In this document: positions 35,862 through 47,336 of the stretch, in pieces | How positions within the stretch are numbered: the stretch's first letter is position 1 | Layout of the letters: each line of letters starts with the position of its first letter | Assembly (NCBI GenBank): GCA_030765065.1 | Contig: CM060979.1 | Location: 105,574,350-105,638,349 of the forward strand | Source of the DNA: Deroplatys truncata | Lineage: Eukaryota; Arthropoda; Insecta; Mantodea; Mantidae | Direction of reading: 5' to 3' | DNA: 64,000 nt | Position numbers and translations under genes: made by a program | The notes under the pieces: generated by a model | Seen by the model: the letters and a program-made list of their open reading frames with translations, nothing else | What the model was told of the DNA's origin: nothing | Databases searched by the model: none

Positions 35862-36392
35862 ATTAAAGCAAGAAAATCTGACACCATAACCCAGGACAAA
35901 AAGTCAGAAATCTTCCAGGTCCAATTTGAAAATTGCGAGAAGGTTTACATTGAAAAACAAAAAGGAACATAGACACCCCCTTCAAGGAACACCAGCATTG
36001 TATAAAGTTCAAACAGACTGACAAATCAGCAGTTGCTTTTCACTTCTGGACTCAAAACCATAAAACAGACACCAATATCCAGTTGCTGAAACCAGCCCAA
36101 AAACCCAAAGAGCTTGAAATATAGGATAAGAGTTACATAAAGAAGCTTGAAAATCGCATCATGAACTTTGATTTACCAGAAGCAGACAACACTCTATTTA
36201 GTTTCATCCATAGGCCACCAGAGGACACCCCAGGCTTTCAACAATATGTCTCAAGAGTTGATCCAACAGTCAACAGGCAGCTGATGATGTGAGCTCATGC
36301 TCATAATACATGTTCTGCAAAATAAATGAGTGAGTGAAGCTAGTAAGAGTGTTTAGGTTGACTCCACTTTCATCAAGTATATTTTGTAGAAC
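35862..36392 (+). mobile_element. Penelope-like retroelement fragment, right copy (plus strand), GIY-YIG domain
   Basis: On the plus strand, frames read IFQVQFENCEKVYIEKQKGT, then after a stop and shift FKEHQHCIKFKQTDKSAVAF and HFWTQNHK. Downstream come NRIMNFDLPEADNTLFSF and RVDPTVNRQLMM before a TGA. It is the inverted partner of the left copy: both run outward from about 35,853 and end in related 3' tails (ttcatcaagtatattttgta on the right; the complement of taataaaatacacttgatga on the left). It is shorter at its inner (5') end, as expected for 5' truncation. Confidence 0.85.
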
Positions 36393-38579
36393 ATAAATTT
36401 GATTTGTATTATTTATTCCCAACCTTTTTTTATAACCATTCTTCCTAAATCATTTTTCCTAATATTCTTATTTATTCTTTGTTTCAGTAATAAATAATGG
36501 AGCAACTGAGAATTGTGTGTAAAAAAATAGCTGCTATATTTGGGGATGTTGGGTAGGGTTCTATTGATAGAGGGAGGAGTAGGAGAAGTGCGGTGTTGTG
36601 ATATGTAATTATAGTAATACGAGTTCATATACACACTACCGTAAGGCTAACTTTGTATTAAGTCTAGAAAAAACAGAATCTTGTGATTTTGTTGAAGCTA
36701 AGTATATCCTGAGGGCCTAAGTTTGCCTGCAACTCCTTTGTAAGCATGTGCAAGGTAGAACTTACGTCTACTATTATTGTATTGATAAAATGTTATGTGT
36801 TGACGGAAAGTCCTTGTGCAAATTTTCCTCTTCATTAAAATAAATGTAGGCAAAAAGATAGTTGATGCAATCTCCAGTCATACTGTCTGTTGACCACCTC
36901 CCTCCCCAAAAAAAGTGCATAAATTCTCTGTTGGAATACTGCTGTTGACGAAACATCTGGAAGGAAAATCTAATGTCCCCAATTATTTGTTTGTTTATCT
37001 ATTTAGGCACAGACTGTTTTGGGGGAAAAAAAAAACAAAAAAAAAAAGTTTCTATTCATATTTAAAGCAACCCCTTAAAGCATTTGAGATGGAAATTCTC
37101 TCCATAATCTCTGTCAAAGGAAGCAAAATGGAATTAAGTTTTGGAACTTTTCCTTTTATAGCATAATGTATATTTCTTGTGAATATTTTTACTTTTTGAA
37201 GGTCTTTTACAGTTTTTATGCATTATGGGCCACATAAAACATTTTAGCATGCTTTTATTTTTAATAATGCAAAGTAGAGAGTGCAATTTTATCGAGACTT
37301 CTTCAGATTGATAGTTTGTTAATTATGTTGCATTGAAGGTTTACTATGTACCAAATTTTGTGTTATAAAACTCCCTAATGTATTGAAACCAGAATAGAAA
37401 GTGATTCACATAGGTATTTCAACTGTTTAATGAAGTGGATAGTGTTGCAAATTCAGTGAGGTGCAGATCTGAGGAGTTGTTGGCTGTGAAAGTATTGAAT
37501 GAAAAGAGTGATAATTTTGCAGATAAAGCCTTAAGGTTCATAAAAATGACTTAGTAAACTGTAGCATTTTGTCTCAACATACACTGCCTGTAGCATAGTA
37601 ACCAATCCACATAGTTAATAATCTTGGAAGTTTTACCTTGCACAAATCTTTCCTCTGTTGCTAAAGGCATGTTTTTATATGTTTATTATTAATTTTATGG
37701 TTATTTTATGTAAGGTCGTGATATTATGTATGCTAATGTGAAACGTGATACTGTCATCGATAAGCATGAAGTTATGATAAAATACTTTTTCAGTGAAATG
37801 AACCATGTTTCTCATATCCTTTTTAATGAAAGGTATTATTATTCTACTGTGTTATGATGAAACAAACAAAATGACATAATTTTTTCATTATGAAATAAAT
37901 TTGCTATATTCAGCTTGTGTTTTCTTTTAGCATATGACTACAGGTTTGCTCCAACACGGTTTGTGATCAGTTCATGTATGGGTCCAGATTGTCTAATGTG
38001 TATACATAGGTTTGGCATTGGTCAGTCATATACAGTGCACATCATTTACCATGCACTGATTCTGCTGGACTCTGGATTAAAATTTTGTTGGAACACCTGA
38101 ATGCAATATATACATGCAAGTCAGAGTACTTTGGAATGCATTGTCAATCAGATTTATTTAATGCAGATATTCAGAACACTCAAGAGACTGATCAGATGCT
38201 GTTATTGGAACAAACTTAATATCAACCTTTTATCCCTTTTGAAGCTCATTTCAGTAATTGTTTAATTTTGAGATATCAGGGATGTAGTCCTAAAGAAAAT
38301 AGTGTCAGGAATCTATCTTGAAACAAAGTTCAGAGAAAGAAGTAGCATTGTCGTCATCGTCAATCACCACCACTACCACCATCACTCTTGCATATGTGAT
38401 GCTTTGTGTTATTTTAATTTAAAAATAACTAATTTCTTACTAAGATTCTTTTTTTATATATTTTTAAATTAGTTAGTAATGCCTGTTCTTATTACATATG
38501 GCACCATAGGCAGTGAACATTGATGATACATGTAATGAAATGATATCTGGGAAAGGAATTTTTGGAAGGGAAATGTTCC

Positions 38580-38745
38580 AGGTCTAAGTTTAGGGTACCT
38601 CCCCATTGCCAGTTATGAGGATCGAGAAAAAATTGAAAAAGACTTCAATCAAGGAGGGCAGTTCATGTATGATTTGAACTGCAGGCTTCCCAATTGCAAG
38701 CCTCACACGTTACCATGGAGCCATCTTGCTTGGTTTACTAAGATT
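38580..38745 (-). repeat. tRNA-derived SINE, minus strand
   Basis: On the minus strand, aagatggctccatggtaacg (A-box side) is followed by gcctgcagttcaaatcatac (B box) and then a body ending near the left boundary. The layout is that of a Pol III SINE; the tRNA part is too diverged to be a gene. Confidence 0.65.
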
Positions 38746-39337
38746 CAAGTCCACCATGCAAAAACAATTTACAAGTTCTCTTTTCAATGCTTTGTCTTAC
38801 TCCAACATAACAGAGCAATGCCATTAGCCACATAACCAGGAATAAATATTAGCCAATCTCTTTATTTCCAAGCTAGACCACATTAAATATATACCTTCTC
38901 TATGTCAACAACTTTGTTAGAGGGATTGTGAGCAATAGAGGTTTATAAGAGATCTACAAAACTGTAATGTGCCTTCTGTAATGAAAATGAATGGAATTAG
39001 TAAATACATTCTAGTTCTTTTACAATTCATTATTATGAATTTAAAAATTGTGAGTAATTCTTAAAAAAAAAAAACCCTGTTTTGACTACACCTTTGGGTA
39101 TTAGGGTTGTAGCATGGACATATAGCGGTCTACCAATAGTGATTGGAACAAGAGAACTAAGATCTCAAACATTTTGAAATCGTAAGTGTGAGATCTTAGC
39201 TCTACTATCTTTCTAACTTAGGAATACCAGCCTGAGTGTAAATTGGGAGCTTACTTTGTGAAGGCAAAGTAAGTGAAGTCACATAATGAAATGGAATATA
39301 AAATATAATGAAAACTAAGTTTTCAATTACATTTTAA

Positions 39338-39399
<62 letters not shown>
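39338..39399. repeat. (AAT)n microsatellite
   Basis: About 20 uninterrupted AAT units. It may be the tail of a SINE, but no head is visible at either side. Confidence 0.97.
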
Positions 39400-39400
<1 letters not shown>

Positions 39401-42400
39401 GCAATCATGATAGTTTTAACTTATCACACTGATTTATGCTCATTTTCTTTGCCCATTATCACTTAACAAAATTCTAGTGTATCAAGCATACTTAAGTATA
39501 CATCACTACTTGGTGGGTGGCAGCAATATTTCCGACCTGATGAAGCCACTGTAGAATGCATTGAATTGTGATGATCTTACTGTTGAAAGTGATAAGTGAT
39601 GTCAGTGATACTGCTTCAGCTAATCAGGATGATAATTTGGGATATGACTCATTTACCCTATTAACTTTTAACCATTGAAAACTTAACAGCTGCTGGAAAT
39701 TACTTTCCAGCTGGATGGGATTCACATAGTTTCAGTGACAGATGTTTACACGTATAAAAGAAGTTCCTGTTGGGCAGTGATGGTATATGCATGTGCGTGT
39801 GTGTTCATTTGCTTTTCAGAATATAAAAAAAGGACAGAATGAGGTGAAACAGGTCCCACCTCTGTTGTGCAGAGAACAAATATGGTATTATTCAGAAAGA
39901 AGGGGCATATTTCAGACTTTTTCCCCAAACAAACTGAACATTTCATACAACATATACGAGGAGACATATTGTAACTGGAGGAGAGAGAAGTTCAAAGTTT
40001 TTACTGTAAAAGTAGACTTAGAATTTCCACTTAGTGGCATAAAGCAGTGATGGTTTTATGTAAGTAATCATGAGCACAGGAAAAATAAGCTGTATATTGC
40101 AATTACTGTGAATCAATCGTTGCAAGTGCTCAAGTCCTTCTGCAGCATATTCAACTAAGAACCAACTGATCTGCACATGGCAAGAAATGTAACACTGTTC
40201 TGATGCTTTGTTTCAACAAATAGTGTTCTTGTTAAAGCCACATAACCTCAATGACTGTAAAGCTTAAAACCTTTTCTATTCAGTGATGTACCGAATGTTT
40301 TTCTGTCATTCAACATTCCTCCAGCTTCTTTTTGAATAACCTTGCATATTTTGACCTAAACGTGTCTATAAGAAATAATAACAAATCCATTTAGCGAAAA
40401 AAATGAAAGATAGAATTACAAATATATATAGAAATTTCAGGCCCATTTCAACCACTCTGGAATGCTAGGAAACATTTGCCTGCCAATAGCTTGCATTTTA
40501 CTGTAACTGCAAAAGCCCTGTCTGAAAAAAATTGCTATTTATAGCGTAACTCTAAACCCACCTGGCCCTTAAGATTCCTTACTTGATGCCTTAAGGTGAA
40601 ACCCAGGAAATGAAACTTAACCCACAAACAAATTTCATGGCATTAAGATGGAATGCTGATGTTTGTTGCAATTGGAGCAGTAGTGTAACAAAATGCCTGC
40701 CTACAAGGATTAATCAGGCCTCCTTTATAGCTGTTTTCTGTTAAAAAAATAAATGGTTAATACTTGTCATTAAAAGTATGCAAATCTTTTAATATAAGCT
40801 ATATAGCTTGAAACACATAAAATGTGAAGAAGTGAACAATAATGCAATAACAAGATGTGTCAAAGATTAAGTTAAGAGGATATGTAGTGCAGAAAGGCAA
40901 TATTACAATGAGCTACAGCGGATAGTAGATAAGTGACTTTTTTGTTTGTTGTTCTTGTAGCTAAAAGTAAACAAAAAGAAGCAGTGCTATTATTCTTGGA
41001 TAAGTCAACGTAGCTATCATTTATCTACTAACCAAAGAAATTAAGAAATATTTATTTACAACAGTATGAAATAACTGCAGAAATCTATAATGGTTCAGAC
41101 AATATAGTTAGTGTGGATGCTACTATTAGTAAAAATGTATATAGGATTATTTATAACAACATGACAGCATTTAATATTTTGTGTGGAACAACAAAATGAT
41201 CATATTTTAACCAGGGCGTATATCCAGAAAAACATAGTTTCGACAATGTGGGTCCAAACTAACAAAACTTTGGATAACGTGATGTGTGTATATTCCACAT
41301 TTTTTCAAGAAATCTCTACTAATCCAGCAAACGTTTTATACCATTAAATTGCAAAAGGGATCTGAATTTTCAACCTTCTAATTTATTATAGAATCCCACA
41401 ACTAGCAACAATGTTACTGCAGTGGCATATATTACAAGCTTCCTTGATAGTGAACGATGCACTAACATGCTGTTATTCATGTGTAGGAATGTTATCAGTT
41501 ACAGATAATTCAGCCCACTTATGCTGATTCCTAATGAATTACATATCTATTTGAACATCAAAACAACCTCGATGCAGCACCCAAATTATAATGTGTTTCT
41601 GAACATGGATCCCCTTTAGAAAAATTATTGATTTCCATCCCTTATAATATACAAAGGATTTTTTTATGTTTATTGAATCACACATCACAGGCCTTTCACA
41701 TTAAAAAGAGAAAAGAAAGAAAAAAAAACCATAAAAAGCCAAGCTCCCATGCAACTGATCTAGCAATAGTTTCCAGGTAAGGCAATTATTAATTCTTAAA
41801 TTGCAGCAAAGTCAGTTCATTATCTTTCTCTTATTCTGCATTTCCGCACAGTGCATAATGCATTTTGCTGGCAACAGTAACAAGAAAAGCACACATTCTA
41901 CTAGGCATGTGTATAGTTAAACCTTTTTCACTGTATTCTTTACAAAAATTGCTCTTGTTCTTTGTTGTAAAACCAACAGAAAGCAAATTTGTATTACAGA
42001 TTTTGCGCACTACACTGTCTCCATTGTTCTTTTCTAAGCAATATAGCGAAGAAAAATAAAATAAATAAAATTAGGCACAATAAAGGCAAGCCTTTTTACT
42101 AAATTTTTAACAAAACTTTGCACATGCAATAAATGTACATTTTTAGTTAGAGAGAGTATACATATCAAGCTAATGTTATTTAAGCAGTTTTGCTCCTCTA
42201 TTCTGAACAATATTTGAGATATGTGTTCTTAAATATTGTGAATATAGAATTGCCTTTCACTGAATGGATAGGCAGATGGGGGAATGGTGTGTTCACACTA
42301 TTGCTGATTTTACATGGACATTGCTGGCAGAGATTGGTTCTTTGGCATACATAGGGATGCCCATCCCCCACCAAAGGCTATGGCGCATCCTTCCAAAACA

Positions 42401-43224
42401 ATCACCCCCCCCCCCCAATTTTTCTGAGAGCGTAGTTAAAACTATTTAGCTCCTTTTCTATTATGCTGGAATGCTTTGCAAAGGGGATGTGTTATAGGTA
42501 CTATAGTAGCTATTGTGATAAAAATCTAATGTTTACAGAAAAAATTACACATTAAAATAATTGGCAGGTGGTGTATTTTATTTCTTGGTATTTCAATGCA
42601 TCCTATTGCATTTATCTAAACAGACCAATATAGTAAGACGCTATGTAGACCACTATGCATTCTGAACCACTACATACTTATCTATAATGTTATAGTTCAT
42701 TTTATACATTTCCAAAAATTATCATTTGATATACCACATTATGCCTTACAGTGAGTTGTACTTAACATTACTTTTTGGGAGGGGGATGCAGCACATTTAG
42801 ATTAGCAAACTTAAAGATACAAACTGAGTTAATAATTAAAGTAATCCATTAAAAATTGTAATAAATGTGTTTATGTTACCCATGTTAATTTATGTCAATA
42901 TTTTTGTATTCTCCAAAATTTTGATTTTTAATTCTGATGGTGGAACTTGCGCCATGATTCCCCCCCTCCCTCCCTCATGTAGATGGTCTTGAGAATATGG
43001 GCAGGTATTACTTGTGATCTTGATCTTGATTACTTTCCTCCATAATATCAAGCAACTTTTATTAAAGATATTTCCTTTTTACAACTTAATTTTGGAGGTA
43101 TTGTACAGTTTCAACTTAAATGGTTCACCCTATATAATGCATTGCATTCATATGAAAGCCACTATCGTTTATTGTTATATGTTCTAAAAGTTATTGTTGT
43201 AAATGCTTAATAGTTAATACATTT

Positions 43225-43614
43225 TGTTATAGATACAAAGGGAATACAGGAGACTGAACCGATAATAATCAAGTCCTTAAAAAGCAGGTGCTATATACTG
43301 GTTTTGAAATTCCATGCAGTTTTTATGGCATTGCAAAACAACTGAATGGAGACAGAACTACAAAGAATTACAGAAATATTCAACAATTCAAACCAATTAA
43401 CCATGAATATCTTGGAGTTGAGTCATTACTTTTCGTTTTTGAGTTATGCTGTTGATAGATAGACAGATAACACTGGCACACTGGCCTTTTTCTAAGTTTT
43501 GTTTGCTTGGAATTCAGGGGACTACAAAACACAATTTTCCAGTGAAATTTCAATACTGAATTTTTGGGTGGAATGCAATTTCTCTACCTATTATAAATAG
43601 GTGCTAGAGAATGT
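43225..43614 (-). repeat. Copy C of the unclassified 867-bp family, partial, reverse
   Basis: Blocks such as tgaatttttgggtggaatgc, ccagtgaaatttcaatactg and cgtttttgagttatgctgtt match the reverse complement of the complete copy at 46,462-47,328 in order. A deletion removes the middle part. At its right edge stands gagaatgtaaaatt, matching the AATTTTAC-TTTCTC context of the family's left end. Confidence 0.75.
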
Positions 43615-43820
43615 AAAATTGTATTTTCTCTAATGACAAAAGTAAACTATAATCTTTGCATTTTTATTTTATTTCCATGCACTTTTAAATCAACAGCAAT
43701 AAATACTGTCATATATCTCTGTTAAGTATCACAAGTATTTACTTAGACCTTATTAATATTGCTTGAAGTTAAGCAACATTTTTCTTATATTCCATATTTA
43801 AATGCAATTCGATATTAAGA

Positions 43821-44018
43821 TGTTTGGAAATTACGTTACTTGAGGACAGACATTCAGTTTTGCCAATGTAGCAGATGTTTAATTTGATTTCATTGTCTGT
43901 TCTTACTATGTAAAAGTGAGAATGTTGTTTATTCCATCACAACTGAATTGTGTAAAAAGGTTTTTAAGTTATAAATAAATATGGAGTCAGATTTTGAATT
44001 TAATTTAAATTCACAACA
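43821..44018 (+). repeat. 5' LTR of a BEL/Pao retrotransposon
   Basis: Starts TGTTTGGAAATTACGTTAC, ends TTCACAACA, and is clearly similar throughout to the 3' LTR at 50,543-50,769. It is 198 bp, about 29 bp shorter through indels. AAGA stands just before it and just after the 3' LTR, a 4-bp target duplication. Confidence 0.88.
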
Positions 44019-44034
44019 TTTGGTGACCCCGACA
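44019..44034 (+). promoter_or_regulatory. Primer-binding site of the BEL/Pao element
   Basis: TTTGGTGACCCCGACA lies directly after the LTR end ACAACA. Reverse transcription of LTR elements starts here from a host tRNA. The primer tRNA was not identified from the sequence alone. Confidence 0.75.
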
Positions 44035-44269
44035 TGATGGAACCGTGTGTAATTCAGGGTCGGCTCATGGGGGGGGGGCAAGCCGTGCCACCACCCAGGT
44101 CGGCGGGTTTTAGGGGCGTCAAAATCTTAAAACATGAACAATATAGGTATTTGAAAATTACAAAATCATGCTTAAATTTTAGCAACTTTCTGCATATTTT
44201 TTGCTATGAAGTTGGTGACAAATGAAGTGCCAGGAGTTGGTCACTTTGTATGAGACCCTCATTGATGAT

Positions 44270-44490
44270 TATCGACAAAATATCCTGTGCGCGGTAGGTG
44301 TTGAAGCAATAAGCAACGGTGCTTCCTTCCGGTAACGTCTGTGGCCTGCATTCGGGAGGTCCCGGGTTCAAATTCCGTGGGCCAATCAATTTGAGGTTTT
44401 TTCGTGGTTTCCCTCAGTCGCCAAGGTAAATACCAGATTGGATATTTAATGCCACGACTCAAGCTCCACCTTAAGTCTAAAACAATAGTA
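44270..44490 (+). repeat. tRNA-derived SINE nested in the hAT element
   Basis: A head with aggtgttgaagcaataagca, then ggtcccgggttcaaattccg (B box) and a conserved-looking body ttttttcgtggtttccctca. The last block resembles the ttttctccgggttctccgg body of the minus-strand SINE at about 54,780-55,085, so the two probably belong to related families. Confidence 0.8.
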
Positions 44491-44544
44491 AAATGAAAAA
44501 TAAGTGGTAATAGCGAATGCTATGCCATCTATCCACAGATAATG

Positions 44545-44960
44545 TAAGCAGTTAGACTGGACGGCACCCTAATGCCATCTGCACGGCACGAAGCAGAAAA
44601 TCCGCGGTTGGCATGCGCTGGGGTCTCTGTGCGCACGTGACGAAACAAGATGGCAATTTCCACGAAGAGACCTAGAAGGCTAACTGTCCGCCTTTCTGTG
44701 TGAAGGCGGCGGTTAGACTAAACGGCACCATGGTGCCATCTGCACGGCACGAAGCAGGTGGTTACAGGGATGAGACCTAGAAGGCTAACTGTCCGCCTTT
44801 CTATATGAGAGCGGCAGTTGGACTGGACGGCACCCCAATGCCATCTGCATGGCACGAAGAGATCCAGTAGTTATCCGCTAGGGTCTCTGTAACACGTGAT
44901 GAGCGGGTGGTTACAGGGAAGAGACCTAGAAGGCTAGCTGTTCATCTCATGTCGTTCTAA
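44545..44960. repeat. Imperfect tandem repeat (VNTR-like) inside the hAT element
   Basis: Three units each hold gttagactggacggcacc-type sequence, atgccatctgcacggcacga and gagacctagaaggctaactg. Unit starts are at about 44,552, 44,712 and 44,816. The first unit carries extra sequence (a block with ggtctctgtgcgcacgtgac). It is much more GC-rich than its surroundings. Confidence 0.85.
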
Positions 44961-45518
44961 GAATTATCCACTAACAGATCCGTCGTGATATGACCAAGGA
45001 GTTAACGCGGGGTAAAATATATAATAAAGTACTACTACTAATAATCTGTTTCTGGCCACTTTAATTTTATCCAAGTGGCTAGGTCGCAGTGCGTAAGGTG
45101 TCCTCCTCGGTCGAAAACCTATACCCCATAATAAAGTTTAGTCGACTGCTAAGCGTATTTTCATTTTTCGGGAGTTTTTAATCTTTAAATCTCTAGATGA
45201 AGGAATAAATACTGAACATTTTTATTTTGCGAATTTGCCTTGTTTTTATCTTTCACTCAGAACAATGTTGTTCGTTCAGCATATTTTATCTCATATTTAG
45301 CTTTATTTATTGATCATCCATGCAAACATATACATTATGTGAGAATAACTGTCAAGAAGGACACATTGCGGGTAAACATTAGGTTATGCCTGAAAACATG
45401 ACGGGACGATACTTGCAATTATCGTACGGGGCGCAAAACTCCTGGAGCCGGCCCTGGTGTAATTCCTATTCTAGAAGAGAAGGGATAGCATATTCACAAT
45501 TAAAGTACGTATCGTACG

Positions 45519-46453
45519 TTGCCTAGTTTAATAATTAATTTCAGACGAGAAGAAAAGGAAATGGGTAAACTGAAGAAAGTTGGGATACCCATGAAACAAT
45601 GCTTCATGAAGAAGATCAACGATTTAAAAGGAATTGTTGCAACAGCACGTCTCCCGAGTTTCATGAGTGATGACATAGAATTTCAGTCGTTTAGAAGAAT
45701 TGATGGCAGAACTTCGTGCATTAGATACTAAAATAATGGATGCACTTTTAGATGGCACTGATGAAGCGGCAGTACTTGAATGGAGAAAGAAAGCACCGAG
45801 AAGTATAACGGTGATTATGAGATTATACGTGTACGAATGAATAAATTTTGATGCCGCATAGGCCAGGCAGTTGTTTAAGCATGGAATACTAAGGAACAAT
45901 ATATAATCAGGATAATAAGTGGAAGGTTTATAAACTTCTCAAAGTAGAAATTAAGAAATTTAATAGGGACCTACGACAGTGGTTAAGTTTTTGGTCGCAG
46001 TTTCGGAAGATACACGAAGATAATTTGTACGGTATTTTCAGTATTTAATGCAAGTGATGGAAATCAGAGATGAACCTCACGAAATCATTCGTAATTATCC
46101 TCAGACATCAGAAAATTATCCAAGCTTTCAACCTTTACAGGAACGTTTTGGAAGATAATTAGAGAGAGAGAGCTTTCTATTATAAATGTACATAAAAGAA
46201 CTATTCAAATTGGTTTCTGATGTAACACAAGAGAAAAACTTTCACTACTCATTTTGTTAATCAAATAAGAATATCATGTTCGGTCTCTCAATACTTTGAA
46301 TTTAGCATCAGCTGTCCCAAATACCTGGTTGTTTCCATTAGTTGAGTCCAGCCTTCCAGAGGAAACTTTACGTGCCTGACAAAGAATTCGATTCTCCAAA
46401 CTAGATGAAAACAAGGATGGTAAAAACTCATCTAGACTGGAATGCCTTGTAGA
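45519..46453 (+). pseudogene. BEL/Pao gag remnant, N-terminal part
   Basis: Begins with EKEMGKLKKVGIPMKQCF-like sequence in an open stretch (to 45,731), then continues through several frames with stops. Near its end, NTLNLASAVPNTW and RLECLVEFL are readable. The repeat inserted at 46,462 splits the frame exactly at this last motif. Gag forms the particle in which reverse transcription takes place; this copy is inactive. Confidence 0.75.
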
Positions 46454-46461
46454 ATTTTTAC

Positions 46462-47328
46462 TTTCTCTACTACGTATAGTAAGTAGGGGAAGTATTGTAT
46501 TCCACCCAAAAATTCGATACCGAGATTTCACCGGAAATATATGTTTTGAGACCCCCTGAATCCAAAAAAAGCATTTTAGGAAACATGTCCGTGTGTGTGT
46601 CTGTGTGTGTGTGTCTGTCTGTGTGTGTGTGTGTGTGTGTGTCTGTCTGTCTGTCTGTGAACAGCATAACTCAGAAACGAACAGTCGGATAAACACCAAA
46701 CTTGGTATTTAGGTTCAGTATCTTCCAAGGATGCAACACGAAGGTTTTCAAGAAAATCCCCCACCCTAGATTACCCTTTACATGGAAGATTTTTCAAAAA
46801 TTTTAATTTTCTCAAAAATGGCTCTAACGATTTTGAATAAAATATCATATGTTTAAGATATTTTTATGACAAATAAAATGTATATCTTGAATTTCCTGGA
46901 AATGTCTCCAAAAGTATTCTTCATTGTGAACGACTTTTGCATAACAGGTAAACCATAAGAGATAGACAAAATTTTACTACACAAAAAATGTAGATCGCGT
47001 TAAAATACACAATTTATGTCATATACATTTTTTTGTTGAGTGAACCATTTTCGAGATATTGCTTGTTATTCCATTAAATTTTCCAATACTTATACTTTTT
47101 CTCAAATTCGTTATTCATTTTTTTATGTTCTGGACATGCAAAGAGAATGGAATGCGTCACATAGCAACCAGCGCTTAAAACCTACCATATTCCCCTTGCA
47201 TTTACAAGAAAATTAGCAATAAGATCGACATCTCGATATCTCGATTAACATGAAGCATATGGAGAATAAGCGTTTGTAAAAATAGTTTGTAGAAGAGCAG
47301 AGAAAGTCATGCGAGTGTAACACATCAG
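46462..47328 (+). repeat. Complete copy A of an unclassified 867-bp repeat family, in BEL gag
   Basis: The element starts TTTCTCTACTACGTATAGT and ends GTGTAACACATCAG, between two copies of ATTTTTAC (46,454-46,461 and 47,329-47,336). Deleting the element and one ATTTTTAC restores the BEL gag frame, so the boundaries and 8-bp duplication are well supported. Internal marks are ccacccaaaaattcgatacc, a TG/TCTG tract (46,590-46,657) and acaccaaacttggtatttag. ACTTTCTCTACT at the left and AGCAGAGAAAGT near the right are short inverted sequences. No protein is encoded. At least four partial copies lie elsewhere in the window. Confidence 0.85.
46590..46657 (+). repeat. TG/TCTG microsatellite within repeat copy A
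   Basis: Runs of GTGTGTGT and TCTGTCTG. It generates long spurious open frames on both strands (for example 46,274-46,699 minus). The same place in copy D holds acacacgtgcgcgcgcac, so the tract is part of the family. Confidence 0.95.
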
Positions 47329-47336
47329 ATTTTTAC

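Larger units (their letters stand above)
36393..43224. other. AT-rich intergenic DNA with one SINE and a microsatellite
   Basis: About 6.8 kb with no recognisable gene. It contains a SINE at about 38,580, an (AAT)n tract at 39,338-39,399, a 14-15-bp hairpin at 39,151-39,203, and C- or G-runs near 42,405, 42,780 and 42,960. The open frames lack family features. Confidence 0.5.
44055..45456. mobile_element. Non-autonomous hAT element (1,402 bp) inside the BEL leader
   Basis: The ends are CAGGGTCGGCTC and, inverted, CAGGGCCGGCTC. The perfect 8-bp duplication GTGTAATT flanks it (44,047-44,054 and 45,457-45,464). There is no transposase. The interior is a composite of a tRNA-derived SINE (about 44,270-44,480) and a VNTR-like block (44,545-44,960). 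A G-run near 44,069 lies within the left terminus. It inserted 30 bp after the BEL primer-binding site. Confidence 0.92.

Noticed and set aside
39338..39399. CRISPR or other spaced repeat
   Set aside because: A simple uninterrupted (AAT)n microsatellite in eukaryotic DNA; no spacers.
42770..42970. MITE with G-rich and C-rich ends
   Set aside because: The flanking G- and C-runs are suggestive, but no target duplication or matching inner terminal sequence was found.
44204..44462. Minus-strand open frames around 44.3 kb
   Set aside because: They are antisense reads of a SINE; translated B-box sequence gives the familiar false peptide.
46274..46764. Several long open frames on both strands around 46.5 kb
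   Set aside because: They are produced by the TG/TCTG microsatellite of the 867-bp repeat; the protein is mostly Thr-His or Val-Cys repeats.
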